A stretch of 64,000 nucleotides of DNA from Alopecurus myosuroides (taxonomy: Eukaryota > Streptophyta > Magnoliopsida > Poales > Poaceae): NCBI GenBank assembly GCA_028641055.1, contig CM054063.1:46873920-46937919 (forward strand), in the 5' to 3' direction. Shown here in pieces: positions 9,440 through 21,808 of the stretch. Within the stretch, counting starts at the first letter, position 1. Every line of letters starts with the position of its first letter. A program made the translations under genes and the position numbers. The notes below the pieces were generated by a model. That model made no database searches. It saw only the letters and a program-made list of their open reading frames with translations, and was not told the origin of the DNA.

Positions 9440-10300
9440 GGCCGAGTTGGCTATGCAACTTGCCGTTTTAAATTGTTTAGATTTGATTGATCAACTAGAG
9501 TTCAGGGTTTTTGTTAACCATGGTTGATACAGTTAACTAGGGATTACACTACCTTCAGCTAAGTTCAATTGCTATCAGAAATATAAGAAGTATTTTGGCT
9601 ATCCAAATTTAGAATTTTCCTTTCAACGTTCATACAAAATTGTGCTAATAGCTAAAAACTCACTACAATACAAGATTGTTTTTCTAAATAAAAATTATAA
9701 TGGTAGAAGTTCATTTCCACATAAACTAGGTATTGTTGGATTAACTTACGAGCGAAACTACTCTGACATAAATAAAAAACCCTTATGTTTTGGGGCACCA
9801 TAAAGAAGAGAGTAAGTATCCATCCTGAGATGTTTGTTTGAGCTGCAGCTAACGACAAGCAGCTGATAGGTTCTGAGAAGAAGCTGAGCTGGATAGGTGG
9901 TAAAATGTAAATTTGTTGTTTGATAATTGCTTCTAAAACGGCTGGTGGACATGAAGTTGGTGGTGAAAGTCTGAAATATCCTTATATTGTGAAGACAATG
10001 TATACGTATTGACCTGACAAGATTTAGCTGATTACACTTTGTATTAGATCAAGTTATATGCTTTTTTTATGAAATGGATCAAGTTATATGCTTAGCACAT
10101 TTTTAAGGTAAAAAAAATATTTTTTATGTTTTAATGAATGATTATAATAAATAAAACTAGATAAAAACTTATGAATCTATATTACAGTACAGTATAACTA
10201 TCTACTCCACTACTCAGGAGGCCAAAGAGCGGCGAGCCCGCTGCTATATTTCATCAAAAAAATTCTAAGAAATGAAAAATACGCAAGCTATCTAGATTAT
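9440..10300. other. CIPK upstream intergenic DNA
   Basis: AT-rich sequence with no supported gene, probably holding the distal promoter of the kinase. It contains the micro-insertion at 10047-10093. The small minus-strand frames at 9652-9952 show no domain. Confidence 0.5.
10047..10093. mobile_element. Micro-insertion with 17-bp duplication
   Basis: GATCAAGTTATATGCTT is repeated perfectly at 10047-10063 and 10077-10093 around TTTTTATGAAATG (10064-10076). It has the same layout as the insertion at 9346-9395. Confidence 0.5.
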
Positions 10301-11776
10301 ATTGACCCGATCAGTGGAGGATATAATCTATTGGTACGGGCTAGCGATCGATGCATCCATGTATTCTCGGAAAGGATACAACCTTGCACTACGACGCGCT
10401 AGATTTTTTTATGATCAAAGACATCAGTGACATGGATGAGAAAAGAGAACGATATCGGTAACGAGTCATATATGTATTATGATCAAAGAGTTTGATTAGA
10501 CGAGATCACATAGTCTTGACTCGTGATATCGTTGATGTCGTGAAGTTAAGGGAATACGTGCAATGAGTAACTTATAAGATTCCCTCGTTCTTTGTGAACA
10601 CACGGGGGCCATCATGGGCGTCCACAGTCCCACTGTTGGTTATTGTTCGATAACTTCCGAACATGTCTCTGTGTTATTGAGCCTTTACGGGTCACAGATT
10701 AAGCTGTGCCAACCTTTAATTAAAACAATTAAGATTTTGTTATTGGTTTTATGAATGTTCGATGTCGATATGATATCACAGAAACAAGTCCGGTGTCAAT
10801 CATAGTGCTTTCGGGGAAGTTACTATACGGGAGAAATTATGAAAGTGTATGGCAGAATTTATATGAGAGATAACGGAAGATATGAGATTTCCCGGGATGT
10901 TATAAATATGTTTCTAACACCAGTGGATAATATCGACGATTTTATCTATTGGGTTCATAGGGTTCCGGAAGAGTTTTGGCAAAAAACCAGGAAGGGGGAG
11001 TGTCGGAGGGGAGGGGGGGGGGCAATTTCACCCTTAGGCCGCACCAATAGGTGGGGATGACAGGTGGGCCCCAAGGAATCCAATCATGGCATTAGGAACC
11101 TTCCGGTTTCCTATTTTATTTTAAGGGAAAAAGAAAAAGAAAAGGGAAAAATAAAAAAAGGAGAGAGGAGATGGATTGGACTCCCACTAGGGAGTCCAAT
11201 CCGAGTTGAGCTAGGAGGAGGGGTGCGGCCACCTCAATGGTGCAGCCAAGCCCCCTCCTAGTTCAACTAGGACTTCTCACTCCCTTTGGAAATTTACCCC
11301 TCCCTCCAACTATAAAAAGGACCCCAAGGATAAGAGAAAAATCATAATTTTGAGCAAGCCTCTCTCTCTCTCTTTAGTAGAATTAGAGGGTCTAATTAGA
11401 CCTTCTAATTAGAGCCTTTCTAATTAAATCAGAGTTTCTTCTAGTTGGGTTTTGAGATCTAATCTCACAATTAGACCTAGCTCTAATTAGCAATTCTCTC
11501 TCATGTGTTGAGTAACTTCCAGACCCATATAGCTCTAATCGCACTCGATTAGTGCTACCAATTAGCAACGCCGAAAGGCTGTCTCTCTTTGTCGGGGCTG
11601 AGTTCAGGATGGCGAAGCGCTGACGAGTTGACACAAGCGTACACGTGCACACCATAAGAGGGATTACACATGTGATCCTTGACGAGGGAACCTTAGCGAC
11701 ATCCTTGCAACAAGTCCTAGTTGTGAGGATCTACGATTGTTCAAAACTCTTCTACGACTACATCGATTCCGCTACC
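10300..11776 (+). mobile_element. BARE1/Angela-like LTR fragment
   Basis: This shares blocks with the probable solo LTR at 47588-49520, such as a CCCGGGATG block, a GTGGATAA block, the GGGTTCCG(G/T)AAGAG segment, and a pyrimidine-rich (CT)n stretch after a CTATAAAAAGGACCCC-like TATA region (about 11313). The order and wording fit BARE1/Angela-class LTRs of Triticeae. The left end is unclear and the right part is cut by gypsy element A at 11777. The left 5-bp flank of A is CTACC. Confidence 0.6.
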
Positions 11777-13297
11777 TGATAGGTCCATTTTGCATCACTA
11801 TTTTATATGATAATTTTCCTTTATTCATTGATATTTTCCATATTAGAGCACTATACTTATGTTATTTCGTTGTTTTATGTGTAATTTACAGTTTTAAGAA
11901 ATTATTTATCAGAGTCAGAAATCAGCTAGAAAACGCACCTATCAAAAGGGGTATTTTCTGGACGTCAGAAAAATCGGGAAAAAAATATATCAAAAAGCAG
12001 AGTTTCGTCAAAAATCACTGGGGGGGGGGGGCAGAAGACATGTTACAGGGGAGCCAGGGACAGCCAAGTGGGCCCGGGGCACGACACCACCTTGGCCCCG
12101 CTTGGTGGGCTCCTAGGGGCCCAGTCTCACCCTTCGTCTCTTCTTCGGGGACTTACCCCCCTGTGACCTAAAAATACCGAGGAGGTACTTTGTAGAATTT
12201 TTTCGTTGCCTCTTCGCGACAGAAATGTCAGAGAGAAGAAAACACCTTCCTGGCGGGGAGATTCTGCCGGGGAAATTGTCTCCCGGATGGGGGAAACGTC
12301 AACACCGTCAAAGTCATCGTACCAGGCATCATCAAGATCATCATCGTTATCACCATCAACACCATCATCTTCACCATCCACCTCCACCCCGCTGTAAAAA
12401 TTAGGGTTATATACCATTGGTTTCCACTAGATCTCTCTTCCGGTGTGAATTACTTGTTTGTAGTTTATACTTATGAGATTTATTGGTGTTTGCACTTTAT
12501 GACCAGATTTTTATTCATCCATTTATCACATCGGATCATGTACCATATGATGTGTTGTGAGTAGATCGCTTAGTTATTTAGGACATGGGATGAATCTACT
12601 TGTTAGTAGTCATGTTTTGTTGAGTAATATTTACCAGTTTGATATATAAATTATGTTGTTATTTCTCTAGTGGTGTTATGTGAACGTCTACTACATAACA
12701 CTTCACCTTTTAAGGGCCTAGAAGAATGCGTTGTGTATTGGATTTTGTGTGGTGGGTTGCTGGAGTGACAGAAACCTAAACCACAACTTGCAATACTTCA
12801 CATAAGGGAGTAGTAGATACCACGAGTTTATTGCCATGGTTATATTTATTTCGTAATTACTTTCTTGTATTTGAGAACGCTCAAAAGTAGTGTAATCGTA
12901 TGTGCGCATTAGTCATGGATAGGACGTTGTACTAGCATAGGTCTACCCACATAATACTTACCAAAACAAATAAAGATTAATCAACATCGTCTGATGAAAA
13001 TAACTAGATGAAACCTCCCGTGTGTCCTCGGGAACATTTTAGCCATTATAAGAAGTATCACCGGCTTGTCCTTTGTGCTAAAAAGGATTGGGCCACTTGC
13101 AACAACTATTTATCTTCATTGTTATTTACTTTTTATCGCTTTATTACTATTAATAAAATTGCTAAACAATTGTTTGCTAGTGTTTACAGTGAAAGCTTGC
13201 TCAAAACTATTTATCAATATCTTCTGCTCCTCGTTGGGTTCGATACTTTTATTTATCGAAATAGCTATGATCGATTCCCTACACTTGTGGGTCATTA
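11777..13297 (+). repeat. 5' LTR of gypsy element A
   Basis: Starts TGATAGGTCCATTTTGCATC and ends near GGGTCATTA, about 12 bp before the primer site. A G13 run lies near 12010 and a GC-rich block follows. A region rich in ATC and ACC triplets (about 12316-12390) is low-complexity. The ORFs here are not supported as genes. Confidence 0.7.
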
Positions 13298-13308
13298 AGA
13301 CTATCTTA

Positions 13309-13326
13309 TAGCGCTGTTGCCGGGAG
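13309..13326 (+). other. Degenerate primer-binding site of element A
   Basis: TAGCGCTGTTGCCGGGAG aligns with TGGCGCCGTTGCCGGGGA, the intact site of element C (43132-43149, minus). The differences are transitions. Confidence 0.7.
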
Positions 13327-13891
13327 TGTAGCGCTATTGGTAAGTGGATTTGGTAAGGAAACCTTTTACTGTAAGGGCTGTTTTTACTACTGTTTGTTTA
13401 TTTTGCTGAATCATGAAATCAATTACTGCTGGTTATATGTTCGGGAATGACTCCTCCACCACTCGAGTGATAGAGAGAAGTTCCCTATCTACTTAAATTG
13501 TCCCTTTTCAAATACCTATTGGAATTTTTGATCATGTTATGGATAATCGTTATGTCGGTGATGGAACTGTCCATCTAGTGAGCATTCGCTTTATATTAAA
13601 GAATTGTGTGAGTTGTTTAAGATTGCAGGTGTGCCAAGAGATTTAATCATGATGAAATTATTTTCTATATCACTAAAAGAAAGACCATAAGAATGGTATA
13701 GGTTATTGGATGATTCACATTTGCTGGATTTGAAGGAGCTTACATCGCTCTTTTATTTCAAATTTTTATCCTTTGAATGAAATACATCAAAATTGGAATT
13801 TTATTTATAATTTTTTGCCTCGTGATGGAGAAAGTATTGACCAAGCTCGGGGGAGGATGAAAATATTAATTATTAAATGCCCCAATCATAA

Positions 13892-15750
13892 GGGCATCTC
13901 CAGCCGTGTCGCCCCCCAGGGCCCAAAACGCCGATGTTTTGGTGCCGCCGCGGCGCCAAACGACGCTAATATGGAACCTTGGGGGCACGGTTCCCAGTCA
14001 CCCCCAGCCCAACACTCGGCCCAAAATAATTCGAAAAAGTAGATTCGACGCATATTCATTGATTCGACGCAATTTCATACATTTCGACAAAAATTTAACT
14101 AAAAACAGTAAAAAAACATAAAAGCTTTATGGCTACTGCAGGCCAAGGCTCGCCGCGATCGCCTGGCTGTAGTCGCAGTCGTCCCCGTCGTCGTCGTCGT
14201 CCGAGCCGCCGGCGTCCCACCCGCTCGTGCCAGCGCCGGGATCGCGTCAATGCGGGTTGCTCGGCCCTGCACCGGCGTCACCCCACCTGCTCGCCGCCTG
14301 GGCGCGCTGGAACTCGGCTTCGTCCTCGCTGTCGGGGTCGAGGACGACGTAGGGCACCTCCTGCGGCTGCGGAGGGGGAGGGACGCGGCGGCCGGCCGCA
14401 TTGGCAGCAGCTTCCTGCTCGCGATGCGCCTTCCGCTGCTCGTCCTCGGCGAGGAGACGGCGCTGGAGCTCCAGCTCCTCCTCAGTGTTGTCGCGCAGGC
14501 TCCAGTCGTCGGCGACCGGCTGGAGGGTGTTGCGCGAGAGCTCCTCCGCGGCCTTCAAGTCGGGCGACCCGTCGTCCTCCTCCACCTCCTTCTTCGGGCG
14601 CACGACGCGCTCGAAGTCCGTGGCGGGTCGCTGGCACGGCTCGCCGATGCGCAGGGCGCCGCCGCTGCGCCTGGGGGCAGGGCGCCCGGAGTTGAGAAGG
14701 GGAGGGGTTAGAGAAAGCGATGCTGCGCCGGAGGAGGAGGAGGTGGCCGACAACGATCCACCCATCCGCCGCGGTGTCCACGAGGGGTGCGGGCGGGGCG
14801 GCATCTGCAGCCGGGGCTCGTTGCCGGCGTCGATGTAGTCCAGCACCCACTCGAGCGTGCGGTGCTGGCCTCCCGACCACCGTTTGCGGCCCATGGTGTT
14901 GGCGCGGCCCTCGACAGGGCCATTGTTGCCCTCGGTGGCGAGGTCCGCGTCGTGGCGGCGTTGCAGCTCCTGCCACCAGAACGCGTCCTGGCCGTGCGGC
15001 CTCCAGTGAAGCCGCGAGGCCTCGTCCGGCATCAGCCCTTGACGGACCTCGTCGATGGCCTGCCGGAACTCTGCGTCAGTGGAGGGGAGTGGGGGCACGG
15101 GGATCCCGCGGACGCTGAGGTGCCACCGTGGTTGCCCGCACGGCGGCGCTTGGGAGACGTATATCGGGCGGGCATGGATAGCCCGCCCTATACAGCGCCC
15201 AAGCCTCGGGCTTGCGGAGGTGGCGGCCGCATCCTCGTAGTTCGACATCTACGGCGAGGAGGAAAGAACGGGGGAGAGCGCCGAGGAGAAAGAATGGGGA
15301 GAGCGGCGAGGAGGAAGAATGGCGAGAGCGGCGAGCGGCGAGGGGCCTTTTGTAGCCTGGCGGGCATTTACTGGGCCGCGTGCCCTCGCTGCCGCCCGCC
15401 ACGCCATTACTCCGGCAGCCTTTGAACGGGCGCATGCACTGGCCGGCCGCCACGCCATAAACGCCGGTAGCCTTTGACCGACGCGGGAGCCGAGAAGAAG
15501 ATCACGGGCGGGGTTTCTGTTCCCGCGGTTTTCCCACGCGTCGCTGACAGTGCTGGCCCGCGTGGGCTGCATCGCCTTTTCGCCCCGAACCCAGCGGGCT
15601 GGGTTTCGCCTGGGTGCCGCGGCGCGAATTAGCGCCGTTTTGGCGCTCATTGGGCTTCTGGGGGCCGGCTGGTGCGAAAGCGACGCTATTCTCCGCTTTC
15701 GGCGCTAAAAAGGCCGCATGGGGGCTCTGGGGGGGTGACTGGAGATGCCC
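13892..15750. mobile_element. PIF/Harbinger-type element with TAA target duplication
   Basis: The 1,859-bp element has inverted ends beginning GGGCATCTCCAG, matched at the right end by CTGGAGATGCCC. Flanking TAA copies lie at 13889-13891 and 15751-15753. TAA/TTA trinucleotide targets and this terminal sequence fit PIF/Harbinger elements. It carries no recognisable DDE transposase, so it should depend on a relative. Its interior is GC-rich and dominated by one minus-strand frame (14247-15248). It sits inside gypsy A gag and so is younger than that element. Confidence 0.8.
14247..15248 (-). CDS. Uncharacterised 333-aa protein inside the Harbinger element
   Basis: An uninterrupted frame from ATG 15248 to a stop at 14247-14249. 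I do not recognise a family. Visible traits: an N-terminal Ala/Ser segment (MSNYEDAAATSASPRLG), a Trp-rich centre (RLHWRPHGQDAFWWQEL, about 105-121), the segment GQHRTLEWVLDYIDAGN, a Pro/Arg/Ser-rich linker, and a charged C-terminal half. The latter includes RPKKEVEEDDGSPDLKAAEE and a probable helix (NTEEELELQRRLLAEDEQRK). No signal peptide, membrane segment or transposase triad is seen. It could be an accessory transposon protein, a captured host sequence, or a chance frame, because this GC-rich stretch has other overlapping long frames. The frame is certain; the gene is only plausible. Confidence 0.45.
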   Translation of the reverse strand: MSNYEDAAATSASPRLGRCIGRAIHARPIYVSQAPPCGQPRWHLSVRGIPVPPLPSTDAEFRQAIDEVRQGLMPDEASRLHWRPHGQDAFWWQELQRRHDADLATEGNNGPVEGRANTMGRKRWSGGQHRTLEWVLDYIDAGNEPRLQMPPRPHPSWTPRRMGGSLSATSSSSGAASLSLTPPLLNSGRPAPRRSGGALRIGEPCQRPATDFERVVRPKKEVEEDDGSPDLKAAEELSRNTLQPVADDWSLRDNTEEELELQRRLLAEDEQRKAHREQEAAANAAGRRVPPPPQPQEVPYVVLDPDSEDEAEFQRAQAASRWGDAGAGPSNPH

Positions 15751-16134
15751 TAAGCTTCCCAAGGAGATTATTATTAATATTTTTTATGCAAGACTTTCAC
15801 GTCATGACAAGGACCTTCTTGATGCCTCTTCTAATGGTTCCTTCACGAACAAGAAGATTGATGCTAAATGGGATCTTATTGAAAGAATTCAACATAATAC
15901 TAAAAATTGGGAGATGGAAAAAGGTAAAGAGATAGGTATAAACTATGAATATGATTGCATTAAGTCTTTTGCTGAAACTGATAATTTTAATATGCTTAGT
16001 GCTAAATATGGGCTCGAATCTCAAGTAATTGTTGAACTTTGCAAGACATTTGCCTCTCATGTTAGTATTTCTAAAGTGAAGTGGGACAAGTATCATTAAC
16101 CTTGATAATATTAAAGAGAAATAATTATCTATTA

Positions 16135-19100
16135 GTGAAATACTTGTTAACACTATTGATCCTGTTTTGCCTCCTATTCACTTTGAGAAACCGCATTTTC
16201 CTGTTAGAGTAAAAGAACATTTTTTTGCCAATGAAACTGTGAAAAAAATTTGTAAGAAAGTTATTAAACCTAAAGATGAAATAATTGTGGAACCTACGGT
16301 TGCCATGGTTAAAGATCTTATTGCTGAAAATGTTGATAGATGTGATATATATTTCTGTGAGGCTGCCTCTAACCTAGTGGCACCAAATAAATATCATAGA
16401 ACTGTTGTTGGAACACCTGTTGTTTCTGTCAAAATAGGTGAACATAATTATTATGGACTTTGCAATTTGGGTTCAAGTGCAAGTGCCATACCTTTTTCTC
16501 TCTATCAAGAAATAATGAATGAAATTGCTCTGTGTGAAATTGAAGACATTAATGTTACTATTCAGCTTGCCAACAGAAAAACTATTTCACGAGTGGGTAT
16601 TGTAAAAGATGTTGAACTTTTTTGTGGTAAGGTAAAATACCCCGCTGACTTTTTAATACTTGGTTGAGTTGAATATAAAGCTTGTCCTATTATATTTGGT
16701 AGACCTTTCCTTAATACCTATGGTGATGTTATTGATTGTAAGAAAGAGAAAGTGTCTGCCAAATTTGGTGATGAACACTATGAATTTAATTTTAGTAAGA
16801 TTGCTAGACAATGTCGTGATAAAAAGTTACCTAATGAAGATCTAGTTATTGAAAGGATTGCCTCTATTGCTATTCCACTTGATGATCCTTTGCAGCAATT
16901 CGTGGAAGTACATGAGAATGACATGTATATGCAGGAACAAAAAGAATTGGAAGATATTTTCCTCGATCAACCTACCATTTTCAAACACAATTTTCCTATT
17001 GAATCTCTAGGGACACCTTTACCACCTAAAGGAGACCCGGTTTTTGATCTTAAAGTTCTTCCTGACACACTTAAATATGCTTATTTAGATGTAAATAAAA
17101 TATATCATGCTATTTTCAATGCTAACCTTTCATAGTATGATGAAGAAAGGTTATTGGAAACACTCCGGAAATACCGCAAATCTATTGGTTATACTTTAGA
17201 CGATCTTAAAGGCATTTGTCATGTTCTATGTCAGCATTCAATTAATCTTGAGCTTGATGCCAAGCATGTGGTTGATCATCAACGCCGATTAAATCCAAAG
17301 ATGAAAGAAGTGGTGAGAAGTGAAATATTAAAGCTTCTTTAAGCGATATTATTTATCCTATTGCTAATAGTAAATTGGTTAGTCGAGTCCATTGTGTTCC
17401 CAAGAAAGGATTTATGACTGTTGTTGCTAATGATAAAAATTGACTTATTCCTCAAAGAACCGTAGTAGGATATAGAATGTGCATTGATTTTAGAAAATTG
17501 AACAAAGCTACTAAGAAGGATCATTATCCTTTGCCTTCTATTAATCAAATGCTAGAGAGGTTGTCTAAAAACACTCACTTTTGCTACTTAGATGGTTATT
17601 CTGGTTTCTCTCAAATCCATGTTAAAAAGCAAGACCAAGAGAAAACCACTTTCACTTGTCCTTATGGTACTTATGCTAATAGACACATGCATTTTGGGTT
17701 ATGTAATGCTCCTGCTAACTTTCAAGGATGTATGTCTGCAATTTTTCATGGCTTTTGCAAGGAAATTTTGGAGGTATTCATGGACGACTTCTCTGTCTAT
17801 GGGACTTCTTTTGACAGTTGCCTCCATAATCTTAACAAAGTTTTGAAGTGATGTGAGGATATTAATATTGGTTTGAATTGGGAGAAATGCCACTTTATGG
17901 TGAATGAAGAAATTGTTCTGGGACATAAACTTTCTGAAAGAGGCATTGAAGTTGACAAGGCCAAAGTTGATGCAATTGAAAAGATGCCCTATCCTAGGGA
18001 CATCAAAGGTATACGTAATTTTATTGGTCATGCTGGTTTCTATAGAAGATTTATTAAAGACCTTTCTAAGACTTTAAGACCTCTTACCAATCTTCTTCAA
18101 AAAGATGGTCCTTTTGTTTTTGATGATCATTGTAAAGAAGCCTTTGAAGTTCTGAAGACAGCTTTAATAACTACTCATGTTGTTCAACCGACTGATTGGA
18201 ATTTTCCTTTTGAAATTTCTGTGATGCTAGTGATTATGCTATAGGAGCTGTTTTAGGACAAAGAGTAGATAATAAATTGAATGTTATTCATTTTGCCAGT
18301 AAGACTCTAGATAGTGCTCAAAGTAACTATGCTACCACTGAGAAAGAGTTTTTAGCTGTTGTTTTTGCTTGTGATAAATTTAGGTTGTACATTGTTGATT
18401 CTAAAGTCACTATTCATACTGATCATGCTGCTATTAAATATCTCATGGAAAATAAAGATGCTAAGCCTAGGCTTATTAAATGGCTACTCTTGTTACAAGA
18501 GTTTGATTTGCATTGCATATTGTTGATAGGAAAGGACCTAATAATCCTGTTGCTGATAATTTATCTAGAATGGAAAACATTACTAATGATCCTATTCCCG
18601 TTAATGATAGTTTTCCTGATGAACAACTTGCTGCTATTAAGGTTAACTCATGTGAAAATCCTTGGTATGCTGATTATGCTAACTTTATTGTTTCTAATTT
18701 TTTGCCTCCAAACTTTACTTCTGAACAGAAGAAGAAATTCTTTTATGATTTGAGGCATTAATTTTGGGATGTACCACATTTATATAAATAAGGTGTAAAT
18801 GGAATTTTAAGAAGATGCATACCCGAGCATGAGAAAGAGGAAATATTGAGAAAATGTCATAATGGTCCTTATGGAGGGCATCATGCTGGTGAAAGAACCG
18901 CACACAAGGGTTTACAATCAGGTTTTTACTGGCCTACTCTCTTTAAAGATGCAAAGAAATTTATTAATACCCGTGATGAATTTCAAAAGGTTGGTAACAT
19001 TAGTAGACGCAATGAAATGCCTATGAACAATGTTTAAAAAAAAGCTTATGAACTATTCTCTAGTTATTGAACTTTTTGATTGTTGGGGATTTTGACTTCA

Positions 19101-20027
19101 TTGGTCCTTTTCCCTCTTCACGTGGCTATACTCATATTCTTGTTGTTGTTTATTATGTTACTAAATGGGTAGAAGCTATTCCAACTAAAAGTGTTGATCA
19201 TAAAACCTCTATGAAAATGCTTAAAGACATAATTTTTCCTAGGTTTGTTGTGCCTAGATATCTTATGACTGATGGAGGTTCTCATTTCATTCATGGTGAT
19301 TTTAGAAAAACTCTTGCTAATTATGATGTTAATCATAGGATTGCTTCACCTTATCATCCTCAAACTAGTGGCCAAGTAGAACTATCAAATAGGGAGATCA
19401 AATTAATTTTGCAAAAGATTGTTAATAAATCTAGAAAGAATTGGTCTAAGAAACTTAGTAATGCTTTGTGGGCTTATAGAACTGCTTATAAAAATCCCAT
19501 GGGCATGTATCCTTATAAAATGGTTTATGGAAAAGCTTGTCATTTACCCCTTGAGCTAGAACACAATCCTTATTAGGTTGTTAGAGAACTTAATTGTCAT
19601 TTCAAATTAGCTGATGAGAAACGATTGCTAGATATGAGTTCTTTAGATGAATGGAGAACTGAAGCTTATGAAAATGCCAAGTTGTTTAAAGAGAAAGTTA
19701 AAATATAGCATGTTAGAAGGATTCTCAAAAGAGAATTTAACATAGGTGATAAAATATTATTGTATAGGTCTCGTCTCAGATTTTTTGTAGGAAAATTAGT
19801 CTCTAAATGGGAAGGACCTTTTGTTGTGGAAGAAGTTTATCGGATTGGTGCTATCACGATTAATAATTTTCAAGGCACCAATACACAAGTTTTGAATGGC
19901 CAAAGGCTCAAGCATTATTTATCTGGTGATCCATATAAAGTGGAAGCTGATATTGTTCGGGTACTCACTATGGAAGATCATATTAGAGCAAAATATCATA
20001 GCAGACCAGAGCCAGAATTGGAGTAGG
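16135..20027 (+). pseudogene. Element A protease-RT-RNase H-integrase polyprotein, decayed
   Basis: Athila-type pol in order. Protease: YYGLCNLGSSASAIPFSLY (about 16450-16506), where the catalytic Asp seen in element C (CDIGAS) is Asn. RT: MCIDFRKLNKATKKDHYPLP (17477 on) and the catalytic FMDDFSVYG (about 17778-17805). RNase H: from about 18215, with [20 protein letters not shown]. Integrase: GGHHAGERTAHKGLQSGFYW, the TDGGSHF motif (about 19270-19290) and [13 protein letters not shown]. The final part, SKWEGPFVVEEVYR (about 19803-19845), is the C-terminal integrase region. Many stops and small indels show long inactivity. Confidence 0.9.
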
Positions 20028-21808
20028 TATCAGTTTTGGTAAGAAAACATTTGCAAAACACGTTAAAAAAAATCCATATTCTGTATTTTTGGAAAAATAT
20101 GAAAATTTTGGGCACGAAAAAGAGTCGGAGCAGGGGCCGGAGGCCACCAGGTGGGCCCCAGGCGCAGGCTCCTTCTTGGCCACACCTGGTGGGCCCTAGA
20201 GCTTGACTCCGACTCTGCTTCGACCTTTTACCGTCCTTATGTTCCGTAACTTTTTGCTATACAATCCCTGGATCGTCCTGGGATCGTAACCTGTTTTTTC
20301 GACGAGTTTTGCTCTCGAGTTGTTTCTGCCAAGAAGAAATCCACCAAACCCTAGTTTCCACGACTCCTCCAAGATCTTTGAAGGACAAGTTCTTCGTCAA
20401 CCCTTACCTAGCTGAGGTGAGGATGCATCCCCAAACTCTCCAGTTGAAGGACGACGTCCTCCACAAGCAAGATCTGGAGGGACCAAAGAAGGATGGAGAT
20501 GAGAAAACAAGGCTTGAAGAATTGGAGCATGAAGTGTTCAAGTGCGAGAAGATGGTGGAACGTGGAGTGGAAGTGAATCATGGCATAATTTTAGATCTCA
20601 TCGATGATCACAACAAAGAAACAGGGTCCCTTTGGAAGAAAGTCAACCTACTATAGAAGGTAACATCACATGTTCAAGCACAAATTTATGATCTGCAAAA
20701 CCAGGACTGTGAGTATGAGTTGAGATTCAAGCGTATGAGCTTTGGTTGCAAATTTCAGGACCCTGGAAACTACTTTTCCCTTCGTTGATGGGAATCCATT
20801 ACCTTGGAAATTTTATGAGGAAGGGGAAGGTGAAAAATCATCATCGAAGAATCAAGGCTAATTATCATGGGTAACAGGCACTCCGTTGGCTTGTTCCAAG
20901 CTTGGGGGGAGTTGCCCCAGTATCACTATCTTTCCTTTTATTATTAGAGTCGTGTGTCTTATTATGGTTAGGGAGGTTATCATATAGTATGGCCGTTTGT
21001 AAGTTGGGCTATCACTCCTTTATAAGTGAAGCTTTGTATTCGTTCATGTGAGTTTGCCTATGATGAAATAGTGATATGAAGTCTTCTTCTTACTTAGTTG
21101 AACTATATGTTCTATTCATGGCAATTATTCTTGCATGCTTGTCTTGTGTTTAGTAGTGATCTCATGTTGGGTAGAGTAGTAGAAATTTATTGAGTATTGG
21201 AGAACACAGCATTGGTCATAGCAACAACATTTAGAGACTTAGAACAAAAAAGAGAGATTTCACATGCAGATATATTACCCCATAGATCTTTTATGCGTGC
21301 AAAACATTCATGTTCATGTTCTTATGATTAATGTATTATGCTGACAAGGAAGAAAATTGCAATACCTCATGTTTTATATCATTGCATGGTTATATATATA
21401 TCCGTTTGCATCTCTCAAATTCGTATGTTTGATACAAAGCCTTTGCTAGCCAAAAACCCTGTACTGAGGATGATCACTACTCAGTTATCCAAATACCTGA
21501 ACCAAAAAAACCTTCCACAAGTATCCACCATACCTTCCTATATCTGGTATTTCACCGCCACTCCAAGTAAATTTATCGCGTGCCACCTTTAAAATTTTCA
21601 AAATAACAAACCTATTTTGTGTACCTGTTTTAGATCATGAGGAAGTAGTTTAAAGTTTATCATGTCATACAAGAAAGGTTCTTCTTTCTTATTTCACCCG
21701 ATGAGTATGGAATCGGTGCTCATCTAGAATTGCAAGAGAGTTGGTGCCAAATAATATAATATAAAAGGAACTTCCCCATGATTTGATGAAAGTTGTTGGG
21801 TACCCGTG
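20028..21808 (+). other. Post-pol region of element A with short ORF remnant
   Basis: Non-coding DNA typical of Athila-like elements between pol and the 3' LTR. A frame from ATG 20423 to 20656 (MHPQTLQLKDDVLHKQ, then EELEHEVFKCEKMVERGVE) is charged and probably coiled-coil. It occupies the same place as the third ORF of element C. A polypurine-like CCAAGCTTGGGGGG is near 20897. No LTR follows before element B starts. Confidence 0.55.

Larger units (their letters stand above)
13540..16099 (+). pseudogene. Element A gag, split by a Harbinger insertion
   Basis: Gag fragments lie at about 13540-13891 and 15751-16099. Before the insertion NFLPRDGESIDQARGRMKIL is visible. After it the protein continues with FYARLSRHDKDLLDASSNGS, then KWDLIERIQHNTKNW. 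The reading matches the Athila-type gag of element C (for example GSFTNNTAEEAWNLLEIISK). Removing the insertion and one TAA would restore continuity across the site, which confirms the insertion. The first half already has stops. Confidence 0.8.
11777..21808 (+). mobile_element. Ty3/gypsy element A (Athila-like), truncated and decayed
   Basis: It has a 5' LTR (11777-13297), a degenerate primer site, gag (split by a Harbinger element), protease, RT, RNase H, integrase and a post-pol region containing CCAAGCTTGGGGGG (about 20897-20910). The sequence runs up to the start of element B at 21809. No 3' LTR was found in the window, so that end was lost or lies elsewhere. Numerous stops make it inactive. 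It resembles Triticeae Sabrina/WHAM-type elements; that naming is tentative. Confidence 0.85.

Noticed and set aside
12206..12397. Ser/Thr-rich frame in the element A LTR
   Set aside because: Produced by ATC/ACC triplet-rich DNA inside the LTR.
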